A stretch of DNA of 38,516 bases from Gammaproteobacteria bacterium (GTDB lineage Bacteria; Pseudomonadota; Gammaproteobacteria; Arenicellales; JAJDZL01), in NCBI GenBank assembly GCA_022823625.1, contig JAJEHQ010000040.1, positions 1 to 38,516 of the forward strand. The letters run 5' to 3'. Both the position numbers and the translations under genes were made by a program. Positions 31,732 through 38,516 of the stretch are shown in pieces. Numbering within the stretch: position 1 is the stretch's first letter; the number at the start of each line of letters is the position of its first letter. A model generated the notes under the pieces. The model was given only the letters and a program-made list of their open reading frames with translations, had not been told where the DNA came from and did not search any database.

Positions 31732-33792
31732 TTAGGAGTAGACTGCCTGTCTTTTTTCATTCCATGCCTGTGTAAAACGGTCTGCGATCATTGCAATGAA
31801 TGCCATACCGAGGCCAGCGACAATTCCCACACCAAAGTCTCCATCCGATAGTCCGATATACACCTGTTGTCCAAGTCCGTTTGTACCCACCAAGGCAGCG
31901 ATCACCAACATCGCGATGGCATACATAATTGTCTGGTTAAGTCCCAACATAATGACTGGTAGGGCCAACGGTAACTTTACCTGTGTTAGAAGCTGCCAAC
32001 GAGTACAACCCATACTGGTACCCGCTTCAATGACATCCGAAGGTACGCTTCTGAGTCCGTGTTCTGTGTATCGAATTGATGGGACAATAGCATAAGCAAT
32101 GATTGCTAACAGCGCGCTAAACTCCCCAATTTTGAAAATCATGACAAAAGGAATCAAAATCACAAATAGAGGCATGGTCTGCAGCGTGTCATTAATGGGA
32201 CGAACAATTTTGGAAACCACCGCCACCTCGGAAGCAATGACACCAATCAAACCTCCCACCAAGAAGGAAATCATAACCGCAATGCTGCAAAGATAGATCG
32301 ACAGCATTGCTTCCGTCCAAACGCCAGCGGTGGCCAAAGTGAGCAGTGCTAGTAGTGTACCAATACCAAGTTTTATTCCTCCCAATTGATAGCCGAGAAG
32401 CGAAGCCATAAGTAACAGAATTAACCAGGACAGCTTTGTCAACCCGAAGAAGAGCAAAACTCCCATGAACAAAATTGTCAGTGCAAGATTGATTCGCCGC
32501 TTGTACGCAAACCAACCTGCTAGCAAAATTACCGCGACTCCATATCCGATGCGCAATGGCGAGGTAAACTCAAAGCCCCAAGAATATGGGCTTATTGTAT
32601 TGATCAAACCCTCCCGTACCGGCAGCATGATGTAGAAGAATGATATCGATTTGAATGTACCAATAATTCCGCTCCAACTCAGAACGAAACTTTCTAGCCA
32701 CTCGTTCATGGTGTCTGCGGGGTAAACTTCCAAACTCTGTGGCCACTCACGAAGTGCAGGAATGAAGTTAGCCAGGAGAAACACAATCAATGCTGTTGCA
32801 CTTCCAAGAATAAGATAACGGTACCTATGAAAATAGCCTACTTCCTCATCGGGCAATTGACTTTCCTTTCCTACAAACCCGTAAGTGATGCGGTCAATTA
32901 CCATCGCCAAAAACGCAATCACAATACCTGCAAGAATACTTTCTCCAAACCCGGCTCTTCGTACATGCAATAGGACTTCCCATCCGATATCTGCAGTTCC
33001 ACCAATTACTGCGGCGATGATAACCATAGAAACCGCTGCCATGGTGGTTTGGTTTGCGCCTAACAACATCTGCCGAGAGGCTGATGGTATTCGAACCTGC
33101 CAGAATAATTGCCTAGGTGTGGCTCCTGACATAAGACCGGATTCGACGATTTCTATTGGAACTCTACGGAGCCCTAACATCGTGTTACGCACCATTGGTG
33201 GAAACGCGAACAGAACACTTGCGATCAACCCAACTACCGGGCCGAATCCAAACAGAAGCAGGATAGGTAAAAGATAAGCAAATGCCGGAATTGTTTGAAG
33301 CATGTCCAGCATCGGTACAATTACTTTTTCTGCTTGCTCCGACCTAAATCCCCATACCCCGAATACAAACCCCGTAGTTATGGCAAGAGGAACGGAAATG
33401 ATCACTAGTGATAGTGAATTCATACTCTCTGACCAATACCCTACAACTACCATGTAGAAGAGGGCAAGGGTAGAAAACAATGCTAATCGCCAACCTGAAG
33501 CCGCCCAGGAAATTACTGCAGTTACTGCTATGACAACTGGCCACGGCAACCATTGAAGGAATTGCTGTACCCAGGAAACTGGAATCGAAAAAATATCAGC
33601 CAGGCCTCGGAAGAACCAGCCAAACCATTCGACCACCCAGTTCATGGCGTGGTTAAGTACAGTAGAAAAAGGCACTTCCCAACCCTTAGGGTAGGCAAGA
33701 AACCAGTTATTTTTGGTACCTAGAAGCTGAAACAGCAGCAACAGGGCGATCAGGATAATCCAGAGCAACCAACGCCTTGTTTCAGAGTTCAT
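31732..33792 (-). CDS. proW: Betaine-type ABC transporter permease, tandem ProW fusion
   Basis: The 686-residue protein has two complete BPD permease domains in one chain. Coupling (EAA-type) loops appear twice: ESGLMSGATPRQLFWQVRIPSASRQMLLG in the first half and EAGTSMGCTRWQLLTQVKLPLALPVIMLG in the second. Each half has about six to seven membrane helices, so the fusion replaces the usual ProW homodimer. It belongs to the glycine betaine/proline betaine (ProU/OpuA) group. The ATG at 33792 overlaps proV by 11 bases; the longer frame to 33819 would overlap by 38. It should transport a quaternary-ammonium or sulfonium osmolyte such as glycine betaine or DMSP. Confidence 0.9.
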   Translation of the reverse strand: MNSETRRWLLWIILIALLLLFQLLGTKNNWFLAYPKGWEVPFSTVLNHAMNWVVEWFGWFFRGLADIFSIPVSWVQQFLQWLPWPVVIAVTAVISWAASGWRLALFSTLALFYMVVVGYWSESMNSLSLVIISVPLAITTGFVFGVWGFRSEQAEKVIVPMLDMLQTIPAFAYLLPILLLFGFGPVVGLIASVLFAFPPMVRNTMLGLRRVPIEIVESGLMSGATPRQLFWQVRIPSASRQMLLGANQTTMAAVSMVIIAAVIGGTADIGWEVLLHVRRAGFGESILAGIVIAFLAMVIDRITYGFVGKESQLPDEEVGYFHRYRYLILGSATALIVFLLANFIPALREWPQSLEVYPADTMNEWLESFVLSWSGIIGTFKSISFFYIMLPVREGLINTISPYSWGFEFTSPLRIGYGVAVILLAGWFAYKRRINLALTILFMGVLLFFGLTKLSWLILLLMASLLGYQLGGIKLGIGTLLALLTLATAGVWTEAMLSIYLCSIAVMISFLVGGLIGVIASEVAVVSKIVRPINDTLQTMPLFVILIPFVMIFKIGEFSALLAIIAYAIVPSIRYTEHGLRSVPSDVIEAGTSMGCTRWQLLTQVKLPLALPVIMLGLNQTIMYAIAMLVIAALVGTNGLGQQVYIGLSDGDFGVGIVAGLGMAFIAMIADRFTQAWNEKRQAVYS

Positions 33793-34837
33793 TCGAAGCG
33801 GTCTCTCGCGCCAATGCACGAATTACATTGTCTGCTGTGACAATACCAAGCACTGTGCCATCTGCCTCACATACTCTCGCACCAGAGGATTCGGCAAGTA
33901 CTGGCAATAAATCCTCAAGACAGCACTGTTCTTCAACTTTTGGTAGATCTGTTCCTTGATTCGGGTCTTCCAAAGTGCTAACAATTGATCGGGCTGTAAG
34001 CACCCTGGTAACGGGCACATCATTGGTGAAATCTGCAACGTAATCATCTGCTGGATTGACAATGAGATCAGCCGGAGTTCCAATCTGCACAATCTGACCA
34101 TCCCTCATAATCATCATTCGATCTGCGATTCGAAGGGCTTCTAGAAAATCATGTGTAATAAACACGATCGATTTTTGCAGTTGATTTTGGATGCTGAGAA
34201 ACTCGTTCTGCATCTCCCTTCGAATCAATGGATCGAGTGCAGAAAAAGGTTCATCCAAAAACCAGATATCAGGTTCAACCGCTAATGATCGTGCAATGCC
34301 TACTCGTTGCTGTTGACCACCGGAAAGCTGGCGAGGGTAGCTCTTTTCCCGGCCAGTCAATCCAACGAGGTCAATAACTCGTTGTGCACGGTCTCGACGG
34401 TCGGGGACACTCATTCCCTGTAGCTTGAGCGGAAATGCTATGTTGTCCATCACGCTCAGATGTGGCATCAGACCAAAACTCTGGAACACCATCCCCATTT
34501 TGTGTCTGCGAATATCAATTAACTCGGAAGCACTCTTCTTTAGTAAATCTTCTCCGTCTAGCAACACTTCTCCCGCAGTGGGTTCTACCAACCGTGACAA
34601 GCAACGTACCACTGTAGACTTGCCTGACCCAGAAAGACCCATGATGACAAAAATTTCACCCACGTGAACGTCGAAGCTAACGTCTCCGCAGGCTACGATA
34701 TGACCAGTGTCGCGGATTTTTACTGCATGTCCAGCGGAGTCCTGAACCTTTCCATTTGCCTGGCTAAAGAAACTGTCAGGTTCAACACCGTAGATTTTCC
34801 ACAGGTTTTGGCAGGAAAGTTTGACTGGACTATTCAT
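33782..34837 (-). CDS. proV: Betaine-type ABC transporter ATPase ProV
   Basis: The 351-residue ATPase has Walker A GLSGSGKST, Q-loop MVFQSFGLMPHLSV, signature LSGGQQQR, Walker B DIWFLDEPFSALDP and H-loop FITHDFLEALRIADR. The QSFGLMPH variant and the trailing VNPADDYVADFTNDV are typical of ProV/OpuAA. A CBS-like region of about 60 residues closes the protein (from about 285), shorter than a full CBS pair; CBS domains sense ionic strength in OpuA. It overlaps the permease gene by 11 bases and is preceded by a stem-loop after proX. Confidence 0.93.
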   Translation of the reverse strand: MNSPVKLSCQNLWKIYGVEPDSFFSQANGKVQDSAGHAVKIRDTGHIVACGDVSFDVHVGEIFVIMGLSGSGKSTVVRCLSRLVEPTAGEVLLDGEDLLKKSASELIDIRRHKMGMVFQSFGLMPHLSVMDNIAFPLKLQGMSVPDRRDRAQRVIDLVGLTGREKSYPRQLSGGQQQRVGIARSLAVEPDIWFLDEPFSALDPLIRREMQNEFLSIQNQLQKSIVFITHDFLEALRIADRMMIMRDGQIVQIGTPADLIVNPADDYVADFTNDVPVTRVLTARSIVSTLEDPNQGTDLPKVEEQCCLEDLLPVLAESSGARVCEADGTVLGIVTADNVIRALARETASNEL

Positions 34838-34915
34838 GTGAAGATGCTACACTGTCATGTCTACATCAAGCCAAAAGTAGGCAGGTGTGACACGCGAGTA
34901 GAAAACAAAATCAAT

Positions 34916-34947
34916 GCCGGGCCGAATACCAACTGGCATGACCCGGC
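34916..34947 (-). other. Stem-loop between proX and proV
   Basis: GCCGGG (34916-34921) pairs with CCCGGC (34942-34947) around a 20-base loop that contains a further GCC/GGC pair. It lies 26 bases after the proX stop codon, reading leftward, and no T-run follows. As with pstS and the amino acid receptor, it is probably an mRNA-stabilising hairpin that favours the binding-protein gene. Confidence 0.6.
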
Positions 34948-34972
34948 TTGATTAGTCGAATAATATAGAAAA

Positions 34973-35923
34973 CTACTGAGCAGCAGCTACCCAGTCGGCC
35001 CAAACAGATTCGTTGGCACCGATCCATTCGGTAACTACCTCTTCAAGGGCTCTACCTTTATTGTCCACTTCCAGCATCAAAGTGTTCTGAGTGGCATTGT
35101 CAATATTCAAAGCTTCAACCAATTTTAGAGCTCCAGGCCATTTTTCGCCGAATCCGTGCCAGACAATTTTGAGAACATTTGCCTGCTCAAATCCACAGTC
35201 ATTGACATGATCAGCAGAAAAACCATGCTCTGGTTCACTACCGCAATTTGGATGTGCGGGTGGCATATCAACCCATTTCATATCCAATTCTGCGTGAATC
35301 CAGTGAGGAGCCCAAAACATCATCAGTGAGGGCTCGTTAGCTGCGTAAGCAGCTTTCAATTCAGCAATCATTGCACCGTCACTTCCGCCGGCAACGGGTT
35401 GAAGGGGCAATTCTGCAGCTTCAATCAAATCCTTTGATTTTGTACCCCAACTCGCGGGATATGTAATCACTCGTCCCTTAGGGAAGGTGTCCGGTCCAGC
35501 GAATGCTTGAGCACATTCAATCAACGCCGTGTGAGAAGGAAGCCCTGGGCATTTTTCCTCCATATAACCGGGATACATCCATCCTTCACGGGGTTGCAGT
35601 CCCAAGGAGCCAATTACTATGATCTCACCTGCTTCTACGGCTTTGGGATAAATCTCACCGACATTGTTATCCCAAAGTTCGGTTTGAAGGTGAATGTTTC
35701 CCTGTGCAATCGCCGCCAGCTGTGGAACTGTCCCAGCAGTAACGAACTCAATATTAAACCCTGCTTTTTGCAAAAGCTGACCTGTGATATGAGCAGTAAG
35801 GTGCTGCCCAGTCCAATCATTAATTGCGATCTTGATTGGGTCTGAAGAGCCGTCAGCTGCAAACACATTGGCACTAAACAGAGCACACACAACAAGACTA
35901 AGCAATTTGTATCGTAATTTCAT
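34973..35923 (-). CDS. proX: Betaine-type substrate-binding protein ProX/OpuAC
   Basis: This 316-residue periplasmic receptor has a signal peptide (MKLRYKLLSLVVCALFSANVFA, cleavage before ADGS) and an OpuAC domain. Candidate aromatic-cage residues are the tryptophans in NDWTGQH, ELWDNN, REGWMYPG and MFWAPHWIH. Such cages bind the trimethylammonium or dimethylsulfonium head of glycine betaine, proline betaine or DMSP. It is the first gene of the transporter operon, separated from proV by 135 bp with a hairpin. A GAGG site (TGAGGTTTAAGAA before the ATG) supports the start. Confidence 0.92.
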   Translation of the reverse strand: MKLRYKLLSLVVCALFSANVFAADGSSDPIKIAINDWTGQHLTAHITGQLLQKAGFNIEFVTAGTVPQLAAIAQGNIHLQTELWDNNVGEIYPKAVEAGEIIVIGSLGLQPREGWMYPGYMEEKCPGLPSHTALIECAQAFAGPDTFPKGRVITYPASWGTKSKDLIEAAELPLQPVAGGSDGAMIAELKAAYAANEPSLMMFWAPHWIHAELDMKWVDMPPAHPNCGSEPEHGFSADHVNDCGFEQANVLKIVWHGFGEKWPGALKLVEALNIDNATQNTLMLEVDNKGRALEEVVTEWIGANESVWADWVAAAQ

Positions 35924-36445
35924 TTCTTAAACCTCATAGAAATGGTAGTTTATTTGCTAATAATACAACAATGAAAGCCACACATAGAAGTGGCTTTCTC
36001 AGTAGGCAATAGATCAAAGCATCACGGTTGAAGACTTCGTTTGAGTAATATCAAGGGAAAGTTTGAAAATAAAATTTGATAGCCTAGAAACCTTTAATTT
36101 GGGTCAGACGCAAACGTAGGGGATCAAAGAACTACGCTTTAGTCTCCTACTACTAATTGGCTTTTATTGACCAAGAAAATGTTATCTTTATAAAGTCTTG
36201 ACTGCTTTTGCTTCAATTTAGGTCATTCTCTTTAAATTTTTGCTTCGTCGTGTGAATTTCCACTGAATTAATGGATCTTGAACCTTTGTCAAGTCCGACA
36301 GCAAGTCAGAAAAACAGTGATTTTTAATTGAATTCAATAAAAGAGTGAGTTCCCTGGCTTCAATTAGTCAATTAACGAAAATATGAGGCGAAATTCACTG
36401 CTGAACTTGCAGAAAATCTCTGATTGAAGCGTTTCAGTCAATTTG
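35924..36445. promoter_or_regulatory. Divergent region proX (-) / middle porin (+)
   Basis: This 522-bp gap contains the proX leader with a strong hairpin (separate entry) and, from about 36197 to 36445, a copy of the porin upstream region found inverted at 139-387. An in-frame ATG (about 36382) opens a 14-codon frame that ends in TGA 7 codons before the porin start; the left copy has TTG and TAA at the same places, so this frame is not conserved as protein. No convincing porin promoter was found by eye, though TTGACT at 36198-36203 is a possible -35. Confidence 0.45.
35973..35998 (-). other. Stem-loop in the proX leader
   Basis: GAAAGCCAC (35973-35981) pairs perfectly with GTGGCTTTC (35990-35998) around an 8-base loop, 49 bp upstream of proX. 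Read on the minus strand it would sit in the 5' leader if the promoter is farther upstream, where it could protect or attenuate the transcript. No T-run follows on either strand. Confidence 0.6.
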
Positions 36446-36575
36446 ATGGCCATTCTGGTTTTCGCGGGTGTGCTGAGCGTTCCCTCAGCCGTATTCGCCG
36501 AAGCCAGCTGGTACGGTTCGCTACGCGCTGGTGTTGATTCAACAGGTGGCAATATTAGCGTTATGGACGTTGGAT
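36197..36575 (+). repeat. Porin 5' repeat, inverted relative to 1-387
   Basis: The sequence from about 36197 through the start of the middle porin matches the reverse complement of about 387-1. Shared stretches include the tracts around TTCACACGAC/GTCGTGTGAA, GACAAAGGTTCAAGATCC, AACTCACTC and the signal-peptide codons. Similarity is patchy in the leader and high in the coding part. The ends are approximate. Confidence 0.75.
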
Positions 36576-37438
36576 CCCGCTTGGGCATCAAAGGTTCGGC
36601 CGAAGCCGGTGAAGGACTCACTGCCGTTTATAAATTCGAGCACGGAGTCAACACGGCAGATACGGCTTGGGGCGGCGGTCGCTTGGGTTATGTGGGACTT
36701 TCAGGAGGTTTCGGTTCGGTGACCATAGGTCAGATCTGGAGTGCGTCCTACAACTCGTTCGGCGCCGTTGTGGACAATTCAACGTGGCATGGTGGCTCGG
36801 GAACTAGTGGTCGCCATGGCCAATTGGTTTCGTATGCGTTTTCGAACGATCTGATGGCTCTGCAGGTTGATGTTGTTTATGGCGAAGATGATCCTGCACA
36901 GGCTAACCCGAATGATGATCTGCAAAGAACTGAATTCGGTCTGAGCGTCAATGTTGGCGAGATCGGCAAGGTTGCGCTTTCACATGTGGACGACAAGCAC
37001 TTTATAGTTGCTGGCACAAGAACGTCACCAATTACGTTAGTCGACGATGAAGCCTCATATAGAGCTAAAACGACCTCGCTTGCAGCAGAGGTTTCCGTGA
37101 GCAACTTGACGGCTTACATTGGCAGCCAAGCTACGGCGTTTGACTGTACTGGGGTATATGCAAATGCTGGTAACGCTAATGCTGGTTTCACCGGAGATTG
37201 TCAAGACGCAAATGCCAGAGCCAAGGCTAAAACCACATATTTTGGAATGCGTGGCGGCTTGGGTGATACCGGTGTCAACTATCTGTTTCAGTGGAGAGAT
37301 ATGAAGACCGCTAACAACAAACCGTGGTTGCTGGGTTTGTACAAAGGTCTGGGCGATGGCGCCAGTTTGAATGTTGAACATTCGAACGTTGACGGTGGCG
37401 ACAATAGTACGACAGCGTGGTTGCAAGTCAACTTCTAG
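36446..37438 (+). CDS. Outer-membrane porin (middle copy)
   Basis: This is a 330-residue general porin with a short signal peptide (MAILVFAGVLSVPSAVFA) and a beta-barrel pattern of alternating hydrophobic residues. It carries the usual porin_4 landmarks EASWYGSLRAG, GSAEAGEGLTAVYKFEHG, LGYVGLSGGFGSVTIGQ and a final strand ending in Phe (TTAWLQVNF), needed for barrel assembly. It is paralogous to the neighbouring convergent porin, with variation concentrated in loops. I chose the ATG at 36446 (a TTG precedes it). No Shine-Dalgarno sequence is visible and the signal peptide lacks a basic N-region, as in the other copies. Confidence 0.9.
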   Translation: MAILVFAGVLSVPSAVFAEASWYGSLRAGVDSTGGNISVMDVGSRLGIKGSAEAGEGLTAVYKFEHGVNTADTAWGGGRLGYVGLSGGFGSVTIGQIWSASYNSFGAVVDNSTWHGGSGTSGRHGQLVSYAFSNDLMALQVDVVYGEDDPAQANPNDDLQRTEFGLSVNVGEIGKVALSHVDDKHFIVAGTRTSPITLVDDEASYRAKTTSLAAEVSVSNLTAYIGSQATAFDCTGVYANAGNANAGFTGDCQDANARAKAKTTYFGMRGGLGDTGVNYLFQWRDMKTANNKPWLLGLYKGLGDGASLNVEHSNVDGGDNSTTAWLQVNF

Positions 37439-37478
37439 CTGAATCCTAATTAACCCTACGGAGAAATTCGTAGAAGTA

Positions 37479-37504
37479 AAACGGGGTGCGAAAGCACCCC
37501 GTTT
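37479..37504. terminator. Bidirectional terminator between convergent porins
   Basis: An 11-bp perfect stem, AAACGGGGTGC with GCACCCCGTTT, is closed by a GAAA tetraloop. The flanking A and T bases provide a short T-run on each strand. It lies 41 bp after the middle porin stop and 27 bp after the stop of the right-hand porin, so it can end both transcripts. Confidence 0.92.
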
Positions 37505-37530
37505 CATTCAATTCAAACTGAATGAATCTG

Positions 37531-38496
37531 TTAGAAGTGAACTGCCAGAGCCACTCCAGTTTGGTTGGCACTATCGTCATTGTCGGCATGTTCAAAAACC
37601 AACGCTGCGCTGTCACCGAGTCCCTTGGTCAAAGAAAGCAGCCAGGGTTTCTGGTCGGTAGACTTCACATCTCTCCACTGAAAGACATAGCTGAGGCCGG
37701 TATCACCCAAACCGCCACGGAGTCCAAAGAACGTGGTTTTGTTCTTGGCGTTGACCTGTCCATCAGAACTTTGGTCACAAGCAGTTAAAGCAGTACCTGC
37801 CACTACTCCTTTACAAGTACGTTTATCAGTTGCGGTACCAACGTATGCCGTCAGAGCGCTCACGGAAATCTCTGCTGCTACTGAAGTCTCTTTGTTACTC
37901 CATTCAACATCACCGTCGTTTCTTGCATCACTTTCATCTGTGTCCACCAAGGTGTACTTGTCATCGGTGTGTGCAAATGCAACTTTTCCCATCTCACCAA
38001 TATTGACACTCAGGCCGAATTCGGTTTTCTGCAAATCATCAGGTTCTGCATCACCACCATAAATTGCGTCAATCTGCACGGCCATCAGATCGTTCGAAAA
38101 CGCATAAGAAACCGCCTGTCCATGGCGATAGCTGGTTTGCGAATCACCCCAGAACCATGAATTGTCCGTCACGGCCCCGAACGAGTTGTAGGTCGCACTC
38201 CAGATCTGACCCGCGGTCACGGTTCCAAATCCACCGGAAAGTCCGACATAGGCAAGACGACCACCGCCGCCCAGACCCGCATTTTCCGTGCTCATCTTAT
38301 GCTCGAACCGATACACGGCGGTGAGTCCTTCACCGGCCTCGTGCGAGCCCTTGACGCCCCAACGGGAGCCGCCATCGAATACTTTTACATTGCTGTCCGA
38401 TGACATAACACCGGCGCGCAGTGAACCGTACCAGCTGGCTTCGGCGAATACGGCTGAGGGAACGCTCAGCACACCCGCGAAAACCAGAATGGCCAT
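37531..38496 (-). CDS. Outer-membrane porin (right copy)
   Basis: This is a 321-residue porin on the minus strand with the same signal peptide and landmarks as the middle copy (EASWYGSLRAG, GLTAVYRFEHKMST, LAYVGLSGGFGTVTAGQ) and a terminal Phe (VALAVHF). Its 5' part is almost identical to the left-edge porin in the same orientation. Loops differ from the middle copy, for example a disulfide-capable CKGVVAGTALTACDQ where the middle copy has CTGVYANAGNANAG followed by a second Cys. The ATG at 38496 is preceded by TTG; no ribosome-binding site is seen. It converges with the middle porin at a shared terminator. Confidence 0.9.
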   Translation of the reverse strand: MAILVFAGVLSVPSAVFAEASWYGSLRAGVMSSDSNVKVFDGGSRWGVKGSHEAGEGLTAVYRFEHKMSTENAGLGGGGRLAYVGLSGGFGTVTAGQIWSATYNSFGAVTDNSWFWGDSQTSYRHGQAVSYAFSNDLMAVQIDAIYGGDAEPDDLQKTEFGLSVNIGEMGKVAFAHTDDKYTLVDTDESDARNDGDVEWSNKETSVAAEISVSALTAYVGTATDKRTCKGVVAGTALTACDQSSDGQVNAKNKTTFFGLRGGLGDTGLSYVFQWRDVKSTDQKPWLLSLTKGLGDSAALVFEHADNDDSANQTGVALAVHF

Positions 38497-38516
38497 CAAA
38501 TTGACTGAAACGCTTC

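Noticed and set aside
31555..31851. 98-residue open frame on the plus strand between the squalene synthase and proW genes
   Set aside because: Its second half is antisense to proW, it has no ribosome-binding site or recognisable domain, and its sequence looks random.
1..38516. CRISPR arrays, tRNA or rRNA genes
   Set aside because: No regularly spaced short repeats, cloverleaf-like sequences with CCA-type ends, or rRNA motifs were seen on either strand.

Overview
The window looks like a chromosomal segment of a free-living, sulfur-oxidising proteobacterium. A marine gammaproteobacterium is my best guess, from the outer-membrane porins, the pst-phoU arrangement, the sHdr sulfur-oxidation operon and the betaine-type osmolyte transporter. 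That placement is inference, because no rRNA or other phylogenetic marker is present.

Layout. (a) Positions 1-138 are the 5' end of a porin gene on the minus strand, which continues off the left edge. (b) Positions 445-9168 (+) hold a tightly spaced gene string: a cytoplasmic molybdopterin oxidoreductase, a four-cluster ferredoxin subunit, a UroD-type methyltransferase, a corrinoid protein, a NarI/DsrM-like membrane cytochrome b, a degenerate nucleotide kinase fused to a cold-shock domain, two small unknown proteins flanking a double-CDGSH iron-sulfur protein, and an exported alpha/beta hydrolase. This is the strongest candidate for an undescribed system: a corrinoid demethylation module apparently wired to a quinone-linked Mo/Fe-S complex. 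(c) Positions 9194-15051 are phoU (-) and divergent pstS-pstC-pstA-pstB (+), with a near-consensus promoter and a perfect 18-bp palindrome at the expected transcription start. (d) Positions 15477-18581 (+) are a polar amino acid ABC transporter. (e) Positions 18582-20367 are a scar region: an apparently ORF-less group II intron remnant, then a MntA-HepT toxin-antitoxin pair, with a 15-bp inverted repeat on either side of that pair.

(f) Positions 20368-27663 (-) are a complete sHdr-LbpA sulfane-sulfur oxidation operon, transcribed dsrE, shdrC1, B1, A, hyp, C2, B2, an unknown 132-aa gene, lbpA, tusA. An AT-rich inverted repeat lies between its predicted -35 and -10. (g) Positions 28110-31456 hold an amidase (+), a class I glutamine amidotransferase lacking its catalytic cysteine (-) and a squalene synthase-like enzyme (-). 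(h) Positions 31732-35923 (-) are a ProX/ProV/ProW betaine-type ABC transporter whose permease is a tandem fusion. (i) Positions 36446-38496 are two convergent porin genes sharing a strong bidirectional terminator.

How it may fit together (inference): the transporter imports a methylated osmolyte such as glycine betaine or DMSP, the corrinoid system removes methyl groups, and DsrE/TusA/LbpA/sHdr oxidise sulfane sulfur to sulfite in the cytoplasm. If the methylated substrate contains sulfur, regions b, f and h could serve one methylated-sulfur pathway, but nothing in the sequence proves the substrate. The three porin copies, with left and right copies in the same orientation and the middle one inverted, bracket the whole block and are potential recombination sites.
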